Assembly: GCF_048006345.1 (NCBI RefSeq)
Contig: NZ_CP180351.1
Span: 2,046,001-2,110,000, forward strand
DNA length: 64,000 nt
Source of the DNA: Marivita sp030148515
GTDB taxonomy: Bacteria; Pseudomonadota; Alphaproteobacteria; Rhodobacterales; Rhodobacteraceae
Direction: 5' to 3'
The notes under the pieces are model-generated. The model saw only the letters and a list, made by a program, of their open reading frames with translations. It searched no databases and was not told where the DNA came from. Positions 57,492 to 64,000 of this stretch are shown here, piece by piece. Within the stretch, counting starts at the first letter, position 1. Every line of letters starts with the position of its first letter. Made by a program: the position numbers and the translations under genes.

Positions 57492-57964
57492 TCCCCGTTT
57501 GCCCTGATCTTGGCCAATAACGCCATCAGCGTCGCTTTTTCGTCGGTGCTCAGGTTCGACAGCAACTGTTCCTCGTGCGCCCGCACAGTGGCCCGCGCTT
57601 CGGCATACACAGTCTTGCCCTTCTGCGTCGGCACCAAAGCCTGAACCCGTCGGTCCCCCGGCACGTTGGTCCGCTTGAGCAAACCGCGCCCTTCCAATTC
57701 GTCTACGATGGCGACAAGCCCCGACCTTTCGATCCCGAGCATCCGCGCCAGCCCGCTTTGGGTGACGTTCGGGTATTGCACCACCAGAGACAGCGCCGAG
57801 AACACACGCGGCGCAAACCCGTCCTCGCCCAGCGCGCGACGGAAATCCGCCTGCACGATCACGTAGGCGCGTTTGAGGTTGTAGCCGATGAACTCTTCAA
57901 GATCGGGTGTTTCGCCAAGGGTTTCGTCCTCGGCGTGACGGTCAGTCTTGCGCAGCGATGCCAT
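57488..57964 (-). CDS. MarR family regulator, probable hydroxycinnamate sensor (CouR/HcaR-like)
   Basis: A 158-residue MarR protein: FSALSLVVQYPNVTQSGLARMLGIERSGLVAIVDELEGRGL holds the helix-turn-helix (Q-S-G-L-A-R-M-L-G-I-E-R-S-G-L), and the wing is RTNVPGDRRVQALVPTQKGK. It is the first gene of an operon with the SDR and feruloyl-CoA synthetase-like genes. Regulators at this position in other bacteria (CouR, HcaR, FerR) derepress on binding hydroxycinnamoyl-CoA; that is an inference here. It is divergent from the DUF3237 gene. Confidence 0.9.
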   Translation of the reverse strand: MASLRKTDRHAEDETLGETPDLEEFIGYNLKRAYVIVQADFRRALGEDGFAPRVFSALSLVVQYPNVTQSGLARMLGIERSGLVAIVDELEGRGLLKRTNVPGDRRVQALVPTQKGKTVYAEARATVRAHEEQLLSNLSTDEKATLMALLAKIRANGE

Positions 57965-58003
57965 CTGTCATCTCCTGTTGTCCAAGCGATGCGTATCGCA
58001 TAT

Positions 58004-58020
58004 TGTTAATCTAGTAAACA
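58004..58020. promoter_or_regulatory. Candidate MarR operator between MarR and DUF3237 genes
   Basis: TGTTAATCTAGTAAACA has matched TGTTnA/TnAACA half-sites around a CTAG-containing centre, 40-56 bases upstream of the MarR gene and 22 bases upstream of the DUF3237 gene. An imperfect palindrome, so tentative. Confidence 0.45.
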
Positions 58021-58042
58021 GTTTAGTTGCGAAAGGGTATCC

Positions 58043-58507
58043 ATGATACTGCCACAGCCCAAACTTGATCACGTCTGCACCTTGCAGGTGACCCTTGACC
58101 CGATCCGCGAAATGGGGGCTGGCCGCGCAGGGGCGCGTCGGATCATTCCGATTGTGGGTGGCACCGTTACAGGCCCGCGCCTGTCCGGTCGCATCCTGAA
58201 TGTGGGGGCGGATTGGCAAACCATATTCGCCGACGGACTGGCCGAGTTGGACACGCGCTACGCAATGGAAACAGACGATGGCGCGACCATCGAGATCCTC
58301 AACTATGGCTACCGCCATGGTCCGAAAAAGGTGTTGGAGGCCGTCGCCCGAGGCGAAACCGTTGACCCGGCATCTTATTACATGCGCACCCATGCACGGT
58401 TGGAAACCGGCGACGAACGCTATGCCTGGGTCAATCGCACGCTCTTTGTCGGCGTCGGCGCACGCAACCAAAGCAGCGTTCAGGTCGAGCTTTACGCCAT
58501 CGCCTGA
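58043..58507 (+). CDS. DUF3237 family protein
   Basis: A 154-residue protein of the DUF3237 family: PKLDHVCTLQVTLDPIREMG at the start, then GGTVTGPRLSGRILNVGADWQ, RYAMETDDGATIEILNYGYR and YYMRTHARLETGDERYAWVNRTLFVGVG. A small beta-barrel is expected. No reaction is established that I can name. Members are common next to aromatic-degradation genes, as here beside the MarR-SDR-CoA ligase operon. Confidence 0.86.
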   Translation: MILPQPKLDHVCTLQVTLDPIREMGAGRAGARRIIPIVGGTVTGPRLSGRILNVGADWQTIFADGLAELDTRYAMETDDGATIEILNYGYRHGPKKVLEAVARGETVDPASYYMRTHARLETGDERYAWVNRTLFVGVGARNQSSVQVELYAIA

Positions 58508-58519
58508 CCTGACGAAGCC

Positions 58520-59662
58520 TTATCTGGCGCGTTCCATCAGATCCAAAAGCTGCGCCTCGCTCAATGCCACAGGGTTCGCCTTCATCGAGGATGAGCTGAC
58601 CGCGTCCTTGGCCGCCTTTGCCCGCGCCGCATCGGTGATCCCCTGCGCATTCAGCCCCGGCAACCCGGCTTCGCGCGACCAATCATGCAGCGTGTCAAAC
58701 GCGTCGTCTGGCGCACCGCCCAAAGCCTGTGCGATCCAGCCTTGCACCTCGGCGATCCGTGCCGCCAGCACCGGAGTATCGCCTGCCTTGGCATTGGCCC
58801 GTATCCCATGCGGCAGAAGCGCACCGCAAATCGCTCCATGCGCCGCATTGGACAGGCCGCCCAGCGGCCCAGCCAGACCATGCACAACGCCCAAACCCGC
58901 ATTGGCCAAAGCCAGACCACCGCATAGGCTCACCCAGGCCAGCGCATCCCGCGCCTCGGGGTCTTCACCCGCCATGATCTGCCTAATCGCCACCAAGCCC
59001 TTGGGGATCGCATCCCGACAGATCGCATCCGTCAGCGGATTGGCTTTGGAGGACAGATAGGGCTCGATCACCTGCGTGACCGCGTCCAGCCCTGATGCCA
59101 AGGTCACACCGCGCGGGCAGTTGTCCGATAGCGCCGGATCGACAATGGCCAGTGTCGGCAACATGCGCGGGTCGCGCAGGCTCACCTTGCGCTGTGCTTC
59201 GGGGACGGCGATCACCGCATTCCTGGTCACCTCGGCCCCGGTCCCGGCGGTTGTTGGCAAGGCTGCAAAAGGCAATGGCGCGGCGTCCAGCGGCAGACCT
59301 TTGCCCACCACTTCCAGATGGTCCAGCATTGGCCGCGTGGCCGGTGCCAGCGCTGCAATCGCCTTGCCCGCATCAACAACCGAGCCGCCGCCAATCGCGA
59401 TCACTGCCGCGACCTGCGCCTCGCGCGCGGCAGCAACGCCGTTTTCGATCAGGGCCACATCCGGTTCTTTCGCGACGGGGAACACCGTCACCGCAACGCC
59501 TTCCGCCTCGAGTGTATTCTTGAGCCATGCCGCCCGCTGGGGCGTCGCGCCCGTCACGAGAAGCACCCGCGCGCCCAGCGCCACCAAGGACGGCACCGCG
59601 GTCACCGCCTCCCCCCGTCCGAACCGGATCATTCCTGCTGTGGCAAAGGCAAAGGCGGTCAT
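58520..59662 (-). CDS. Iron-containing alcohol dehydrogenase / maleylacetate reductase family
   Basis: A 380-residue group III Fe-dependent dehydrogenase. NAD(P) motif AAVIAIGGGSVVDAGKAIAAL is near residue 92, the PTTAGTGAEVT stretch is near 136, and metal ligands appear in LASGLDAVTQVIE (Asp), GVVHGLAGPLGG (His) and AAHGAICGALLPHG (His). The ATG at 59662 is chosen over the GTG at 59668 because GGAG lies 5 bases upstream of the ATG. Substrate could be an aldehyde/alcohol or maleylacetate. It lies 69 bases after arsJ on the same strand and converges with DUF3237, so its pathway is unclear. Confidence 0.87.
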   Translation of the reverse strand: MTAFAFATAGMIRFGRGEAVTAVPSLVALGARVLLVTGATPQRAAWLKNTLEAEGVAVTVFPVAKEPDVALIENGVAAAREAQVAAVIAIGGGSVVDAGKAIAALAPATRPMLDHLEVVGKGLPLDAAPLPFAALPTTAGTGAEVTRNAVIAVPEAQRKVSLRDPRMLPTLAIVDPALSDNCPRGVTLASGLDAVTQVIEPYLSSKANPLTDAICRDAIPKGLVAIRQIMAGEDPEARDALAWVSLCGGLALANAGLGVVHGLAGPLGGLSNAAHGAICGALLPHGIRANAKAGDTPVLAARIAEVQGWIAQALGGAPDDAFDTLHDWSREAGLPGLNAQGITDAARAKAAKDAVSSSSMKANPVALSEAQLLDLMERAR

Positions 59663-59731
59663 GGGCACTCCTATGGTCAGAACGTCCCCAAAGAAGTGCC
59701 TGTCTTTGTGCCCCGTGTCGAGGGCTCCTGC

Positions 59732-60994
59732 CTACGCGGTCTGCGCCACAGCTTCACTGCGCAACCGTCCTGAAATCAACGCGGCCAAGGCCACCATCAC
59801 CGACGCTGTGCCCAGCACCAAGGGCAGTCCTCCGACCTGATAGCTGAGACCCGACAGCACCGTGCCCAACAACCGTCCGCCCGCATTGGCCATGTAATAA
59901 AAGCCCACATCCATCGTGACGCGTTCACTCTGCGTGAAGGCAAGGATCAGGTAGGAATGCAGCGCTGAATTGATGGCGAACAGTGCCCCGAACACGAGCA
60001 GCCCGACCACCAAGGTCACCGTCAGCCAGGTCTGCGGCTCGGGTGCCAGAACCGCCGCCGCTGTCAGCGCAACCGGCACCGTTAGCAGCAGGAACGCCCA
60101 TTTCCGCGCATCCGCGATCAGCGCGCCCTCACTCCGCTCTTTGGCCTTCAAGAGCTTCGGCGTGTTCGCCTGCACGAAACCATACAGGATGATCCAGACG
60201 GCCATGAACGTCCCGATCAAGAAAAAGGCCGCCCGATTGCCCTCTGTCGTGCCATCCGACAACACCGCGTAGAAGTAGATCGGGATGCCCACCACGAACC
60301 ACACGTCCCGCGCCCCAAACAGGAACACCCGTGCCGCCGACAACCAGTTCACATTGGCGGATTTCGAAAAGACCTCTGAGAACTTCGCGCCTTTGCGCCC
60401 TTTCGGCAGGCCCGACGGCATGAAGATGATGATCGCCAACAGGATCACCGCCAGCACCGCCGCCATCGCATAGATCGCCGCGACAAAGCCCAGTGTCGCC
60501 AAAAGCGCGGCCCCAAGCAGGAACCCAACACCCTTAACGGCATTCTTCGATCCGGTCAGGATGGCGACCCAGCGGAACAGCCCGCCGTCTTCCTTAGGCG
60601 CAAGCAGTTTGACCGCGGATTTGGACGACATCTTGGCCAGATCCTTGGCCACACCCGACGCGCCCTGCACGAACATGACAAACGCGACCGAGGCGGTGAT
60701 GGCCCATGTCGGGTCCAGCTGCGCCAGCGCCAGCAACGCCACCACCTGCAATCCAAGCCCTGCATACAGCGTCGAGGTCAATCCAAACCGCGCCGCGATC
60801 CACCCGGCGCTCAGGTTGGTGACCATGCCTGCAATCTCGTAGAGCACGAACAGATAGGCCAGCTGGATCGGCGAAAAGCCCAGCGTGTGAAAGTGCAACA
60901 ACACCAGCATCCGCAAGGCGCCATCGGTCAGCATGAAGGCCCAATAGGCCGCCGTCACGGCGATATAGGCGGAAAGGCCTTCGGGTTTGCTCAC
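59732..60994 (-). CDS. arsJ: ArsJ organoarsenical efflux transporter (MFS)
   Basis: A 420-residue major-facilitator protein with about 12 membrane segments. It matches ArsJ in its tracts ALRMLVLLHFHTLGFSP, GVAKDLAKMSSKSAVKLLAP, GSKNAVKGVGFLLGAALL and NVNWLSAARVFLFGARDVWFVVGIPIYF, given here as LSAARVFLFGARDVWFVVG. ArsJ exports 1-arseno-3-phosphoglycerate made by the partner GAPDH. Translation probably starts at GTG 60994, which overlaps the GAPDH stop (GTGA). The ArsR-ArsC and GAPDH neighbours support the call. Confidence 0.93.
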   Translation of the reverse strand: MSKPEGLSAYIAVTAAYWAFMLTDGALRMLVLLHFHTLGFSPIQLAYLFVLYEIAGMVTNLSAGWIAARFGLTSTLYAGLGLQVVALLALAQLDPTWAITASVAFVMFVQGASGVAKDLAKMSSKSAVKLLAPKEDGGLFRWVAILTGSKNAVKGVGFLLGAALLATLGFVAAIYAMAAVLAVILLAIIIFMPSGLPKGRKGAKFSEVFSKSANVNWLSAARVFLFGARDVWFVVGIPIYFYAVLSDGTTEGNRAAFFLIGTFMAVWIILYGFVQANTPKLLKAKERSEGALIADARKWAFLLLTVPVALTAAAVLAPEPQTWLTVTLVVGLLVFGALFAINSALHSYLILAFTQSERVTMDVGFYYMANAGGRLLGTVLSGLSYQVGGLPLVLGTASVMVALAALISGRLRSEAVAQTA

Positions 60995-61989
60995 AACCGA
61001 CCACCCACCATCAGCGCCACATCCACCAGCCGGTGCGCATAGCCCATCTCGTTGTCGTACCACGCGTAGACCTTCACCTGCGTGCCATTCACGACCATCG
61101 TCGACAGCGCATCAACGATGCTCGACCGCGTGTCATTGGTATAGTCGGTCGACACAAGCGGGCGTTCCTCGTAGCCCAGAATACCCTTGAGCGGCCCCTC
61201 GGCCGCCGCCTTGAACAGCGCGTTCACCTCTTCCACGGTGGTCGCGCGCTCCATCTCGAACACGCAATCGGTCAGCGACGCATTGAGCAACGGAACGCGC
61301 ACCGCGTGGCCGTTCAACCGCCCCTTGAGTTCCGGATAGATCAGCGTGATCGCCGTCGCACTGCCGGTGGTTGTCGGGATCAGCGAATTCAAAGCCGACC
61401 GCGCGCGGCGCAGGTCTTTGGCGGGGCGATCCACGATGGTTTGCGTATTTGTCACATCGTGGATTGTCGTGATTGTTCCATGGCTTATCCCAATGCTCTC
61501 ATGCAACACCTTCACAACCGGGGCCAAGCAGTTGGTTGTACAACTGGCCGCGGTGACAATATCATGTGTTTCAGCATCATAGATGTCGTCGTTCACACCA
61601 TAGACGATGTTCGCTGTCGGCCCGTCCTTGACCGGAGCCGAGACCACGACTTTCTTCGCGCCCATTTGAAAATAGGGCGCGATCTTCGCCTCGGTTTTGA
61701 AAACGCCGGTGCAGTCGATCACCACATCCACACCGTCCATCGGCAGCGCAGACAGGTCCTTTGTCCCGACAAACGGCAGACGCACACCGTCGATGGTGAT
61801 GCTGTCCGCGTCATGTGCAAACTCTGCCTGCCAACGCCCATGCACCGTGTCGAACTCGAAGAGATGCGCATGCATCTCGGGATCGCCCACCGCGTCATTG
61901 ATCCACGCGATCTTCGCCCCCTGCTCCAACAAGGGTTTCAGGGCAAGCTTGCCAATGCGGCCAAGCCCGTTCAGCGCGTAGGTGGTCAT
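60991..61989 (-). CDS. ArsJ-associated glyceraldehyde-3-phosphate dehydrogenase
   Basis: A 332-residue GAPDH with NAD motif ALNGLGRIGKLALKP at the N-terminus, catalytic Cys in AASCTTNCLAP (about residue 149), His in HDVTNTQTIVD region and the C-terminal WYDNEMGYAHRLVD. Located between ArsR-ArsC and ArsJ with 4-base overlaps on both sides, it fits the arsenic GAPDH that uses arsenate in place of phosphate, giving the unstable 1-arseno-3-phosphoglycerate for export. It is not expected to be the main glycolytic enzyme. Confidence 0.94.
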   Translation of the reverse strand: MTTYALNGLGRIGKLALKPLLEQGAKIAWINDAVGDPEMHAHLFEFDTVHGRWQAEFAHDADSITIDGVRLPFVGTKDLSALPMDGVDVVIDCTGVFKTEAKIAPYFQMGAKKVVVSAPVKDGPTANIVYGVNDDIYDAETHDIVTAASCTTNCLAPVVKVLHESIGISHGTITTIHDVTNTQTIVDRPAKDLRRARSALNSLIPTTTGSATAITLIYPELKGRLNGHAVRVPLLNASLTDCVFEMERATTVEEVNALFKAAAEGPLKGILGYEERPLVSTDYTNDTRSSIVDALSTMVVNGTQVKVYAWYDNEMGYAHRLVDVALMVGGRL

Positions 61990-62834
61990 GCGGAGGTGTC
62001 CTCTTCGGTCATCTGTCCAATGTCATCGACCGCTTTCTGCAGCGAAATCCGGTCAAGCGTGTTCATGGGCAACGCGGTAAAGGCGCTGATCCGGTTGCGC
62101 AGCGCGCCATATGCCGCCTGAAACGCGAGGCTGCGCTCGGCGTCTGACCCGGTTGCCTTGACCGGATCGACCATGCCCCAATGAGCGCTGATCGGCTGGC
62201 CCGACCATGCCGGGCAATCTTCGTTCGCGGCCTGATCGCAGACCGTGAAGACGAAATCGAACCTCGGCGCGCCCTCGGCCATGAACTCCTGCACGTTCTT
62301 GGCGCGCAAGCCCGAGATCTCATGGCCCTTCTTGCGCAGCACATCCAATGCCATCGCGTTCAATTCCGAATAGGGTTTCGTGCCTGCGGAATAGACCTCG
62401 AACCGATCCCCGGCCATGTCCCGCAGGATCGTTTCCGCAAAGATCGACCGCGCGGAATTACCGGTGCAGATGAAGAGAACATTGAACTTTTTCAGAGACA
62501 TATCGATTGCTCCTTGTCCAAAACTGGCCGCCAGAGGGCTGCACATATCGGGTCTGCCCCGACAACAATCGAGCAGCAGGAAATCCAGCATCCCCTGCAC
62601 GTTTGTTACGTTCACACTGTAACGAAGCGATGTCCCGACCCGCGTCTGGATCAGCAATCCGGCGTCCAGCAGGTTCGACAGATAGGCCGACAGTGTGGAC
62701 GGCTTGACGTCCAGCGCGTCCGCGATTTCGCCCGCTGGAACCCGGTCCGGCATCCGGCGCATGAGCATGCGAAAGATGGCGAGCCGTTGGGGGTGGCCGA
62801 GCGTGGACAGTTGTGTTGCGATTCTTATTTCCAT
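61986..62834 (-). CDS. Fused ArsR repressor - ArsC low-molecular-weight-phosphatase-type arsenate reductase
   Basis: A 282-residue two-domain protein. Residues 1-100 are an ArsR winged helix (GHPQRLAIFRMLM; PAGEIADALDVKPSTLSAYLSNL) with a Cys cluster LDCCRGRPDMC near 88-98 that could bind As(III). Residues about 115-260 are an LMW-PTP fold with the P-loop LFICTGNSARS (Cys-x5-Arg), DFVFTVCDQAANEDCP and CPAWSG. It combines sensing with arsenate handling. It heads the operon arsRC-gapdh-arsJ and overlaps gapdh by 4 bases. It is divergent from aroA. Confidence 0.93.
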   Translation of the reverse strand: MEIRIATQLSTLGHPQRLAIFRMLMRRMPDRVPAGEIADALDVKPSTLSAYLSNLLDAGLLIQTRVGTSLRYSVNVTNVQGMLDFLLLDCCRGRPDMCSPLAASFGQGAIDMSLKKFNVLFICTGNSARSIFAETILRDMAGDRFEVYSAGTKPYSELNAMALDVLRKKGHEISGLRAKNVQEFMAEGAPRFDFVFTVCDQAANEDCPAWSGQPISAHWGMVDPVKATGSDAERSLAFQAAYGALRNRISAFTALPMNTLDRISLQKAVDDIGQMTEEDTSA

Positions 62835-62854
62835 ATTTCACGAATAATCGAAAT
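62835..62854. promoter_or_regulatory. Candidate ArsR operator upstream of the ars operon
   Basis: ATTTC (62835-62839) and GAAAT (62850-62854) form an inverted repeat with an inner CGA...TCG offset by one base, immediately upstream of the fusion gene start. The stretch is AT-rich relative to its surroundings, as usual for ArsR sites. No strong ribosome site is present. Confidence 0.45.
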
Positions 62855-62973
62855 ACTGGATCAGTCAATGAGTCGTTGACCTCGCCAACACCACCCCGGA
62901 GCCGCGACTTTCGCATTGCGACGCGCGGCAAAACCCGTAAACCCGCATCTGACATTCCGACCGGAGATCCTTG

Positions 62974-64000
62974 ATGCCCTTGCCCATCGCCCAGATCACC
63001 CCTGTGACCCAGCCGCTGGTGGGCCGCGTTACCCTGCCCGGCTCCAAATCCGTGACCAACCGCGCGCTTCTGGTGGCGGCTTTGGCACGCGGCACCAGCC
63101 GCTTGACCGGCATCCTGCGCAGCGACGACACGCATTACATGATGACCGCTCTCCGGCAGATGGGTGTGGGCATCACCGAGATCGACGAGACCACGGTCGA
63201 AGTCACAGGCTCTGGCACCCTTCACCCAGCGTCCGAACCTCTATTCCTTGGCAATGCAGGCACTGCGACCCGTTTCCTGACTGCCGCTGTGGCACTGGTG
63301 AACGGCACCACCATCGTCACCGGCGACGAGCACATGCAGAAACGCCCCATCGCGCCCCTGCTCGACACGTTGCAGGCGATGGGCGTTGACGCCACCTCCG
63401 AGACCGGTTGCCCGCCTGTCACAGTCAAAGGCACCGGCAGTTTCCAGAGCGGTGAGATCGAAGTCAGCGGCAAGCTCTCCAGCCAATATATCTCGGCCAT
63501 TATGATGCTCGCCGCGATGGGCGACGCTGAGACCCGCATCACCATCGGCGGTGGCAAGATCGGCGCCGTTGGCTATCTGCACATCACCGCCGCCGTCATG
63601 CGCGCCTTTGGGGCGACGGTGGAGTTCCCGTCCGAAAACCAGATCATCGTCGAACCCGGTGGCTACTGCGCTGCCGATTACCATGTCGAACCCGACGCAA
63701 GTGCCGCGACCTACCTATGGGCTGCAGAGAAGCTGACCGGTGGAAGCATCGACATCGGTACGGCCCCCGGAGACATGAACCAGCCCGACGCCAAAGCTTA
63801 TGACATGATCGCCGCCTTTCCGCATATGCCTGCGGAAATAGACGGTTCACAGATGCAGGACGCCATCCCGACCCTTGCCGTTCTGGCGGCGTTCAATGAA
63901 ACGCCCGTGCGCTTTACCGGGATCGAGAACCTGCGGGTCAAGGAATGCGACCGGATCGACGCAGTGCACAAGGGCCTGTTGCAAGTACGTGAAGGTTTGG
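62974..64000 (+). CDS. aroA: 3-phosphoshikimate 1-carboxyvinyltransferase (EPSP synthase, AroA), partial
   Basis: The first 342 residues of EPSP synthase; the gene runs off the window end. Visible motifs are VTLPGSKSVTNRALLVAALA (residues about 19-38), RSDDTHYMMTALRQMG, LFLGNAGTATRFLTA (phosphoenolpyruvate site), SGKLSSQYISAIMM, and ENLRVKECDRIDAV near the end. It condenses shikimate-3-phosphate with phosphoenolpyruvate in the shikimate pathway. GGAG lies 7 bases upstream of the ATG. At the E. coli Pro101 position (GNAGTAMRP) this enzyme has Phe. It is divergent from the ars operon. Confidence 0.93.
   Translation, partial: MPLPIAQITPVTQPLVGRVTLPGSKSVTNRALLVAALARGTSRLTGILRSDDTHYMMTALRQMGVGITEIDETTVEVTGSGTLHPASEPLFLGNAGTATRFLTAAVALVNGTTIVTGDEHMQKRPIAPLLDTLQAMGVDATSETGCPPVTVKGTGSFQSGEIEVSGKLSSQYISAIMMLAAMGDAETRITIGGGKIGAVGYLHITAAVMRAFGATVEFPSENQIIVEPGGYCAADYHVEPDASAATYLWAAEKLTGGSIDIGTAPGDMNQPDAKAYDMIAAFPHMPAEIDGSQMQDAIPTLAVLAAFNETPVRFTGIENLRVKECDRIDAVHKGLLQVREGL

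Noticed and set aside
60991..61989. Housekeeping glycolytic GAPDH
   Set aside because: The 4-base overlaps with ArsR-ArsC and ArsJ on both sides mark it as the arsenic-dedicated enzyme.

Overview
This 64 kb window is a GC-rich chromosomal stretch, most likely from a marine alphaproteobacterium of the Rhodobacterales (Roseobacter-type). The inference rests on gene content: a giant RTX protein ending in a Hint_2-type domain, several TRAP/TAXI uptake systems, a pcaDCHGB operon divergent from pcaQ, MocE/MocD-family proteins and an ArsJ-type arsenic operon. I saw no transposase, integrase, tRNA, rRNA or CRISPR array. Nearly all genes sit in tight operons with ATGA/GTGA-type overlaps. The first gene (ABC ATPase) and the last (aroA) are cut by the window edges.

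Region 1 (1-15667), cyclitol catabolism. On the minus strand an operon encodes a TIM-barrel isomerase and a sugar/cyclitol ABC transporter (binding protein, permease, ATPase), with a LacI-family gene just upstream. A second LacI gene (4698-5696) lies beside two divergent operons. One is iolC-iolB-aldolase (plus strand). The other is Gfo/Idh/MocA dehydrogenase, MocC-like isomerase and a second dehydrogenase (minus strand). A perfect palindrome TTGCAACCGGTTGCAA sits between them, and the same operator type recurs upstream of the LacI gene. Next comes an operon of a desaturase-type di-iron oxygenase (MocD-like), a MocE-family Rieske ferredoxin and a PanB-like protein lacking the usual metal ligands, divergent from a third LacI gene. 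The best reading is uptake and breakdown of inositol and possibly O-methylated or aminated inositols (rhizopine- or pinitol-like), with oxidative O-demethylation.

Region 2 (15668-30222). A 3354-residue RTX protein dominates. It carries dozens of calcium-binding nonapeptide repeats, about six copies of a beta-rich spacer module, a jelly-roll-like insert, an insert resembling the von Hippel-Lindau beta domain, and a C-terminal Hint domain. Convergent to it are nagA and a SIS-domain sugar isomerase/deaminase. A PAS-AAA+-Fis regulator follows whose GAFTGA loop is degenerate.

Region 3 (30223-34634), cyanate use: nitrate/cyanate-type ABC transporter (binding protein with an N-terminal Cys/His motif and a Tat signal, permease, ATPase), a DUF1348 protein and cyanase.

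Region 4 (34672-42676), protocatechuate branch: pcaD-C-H-G-B plus an FAD monooxygenase, divergent pcaQ, then pobA with a divergent AraC-type regulator.

Region 5 (42666-59662), side-chain degradation and uptake of aromatic acids: acyl-CoA dehydrogenase, amidohydrolase, enoyl-CoA hydratase, a three-part TRAP transporter, a TAXI-TRAP system, a MarR regulator with a phosphonate monoester hydrolase/sulfatase, feruloyl-CoA synthetase-like ligase, SDR, a second MarR regulator, DUF3237 and an iron-dependent alcohol dehydrogenase. Together regions 4 and 5 suggest hydroxycinnamate to 4-hydroxybenzoate to protocatechuate to 3-oxoadipate. The thiolase/transferase end (pcaIJF) is not in the window.

Region 6 (59732-64000), arsenate resistance: a fused ArsR-ArsC, a GAPDH and ArsJ, an operon expected to convert arsenate to 1-arseno-3-phosphoglycerate and export it, divergent from aroA (EPSP synthase, truncated by the window end).
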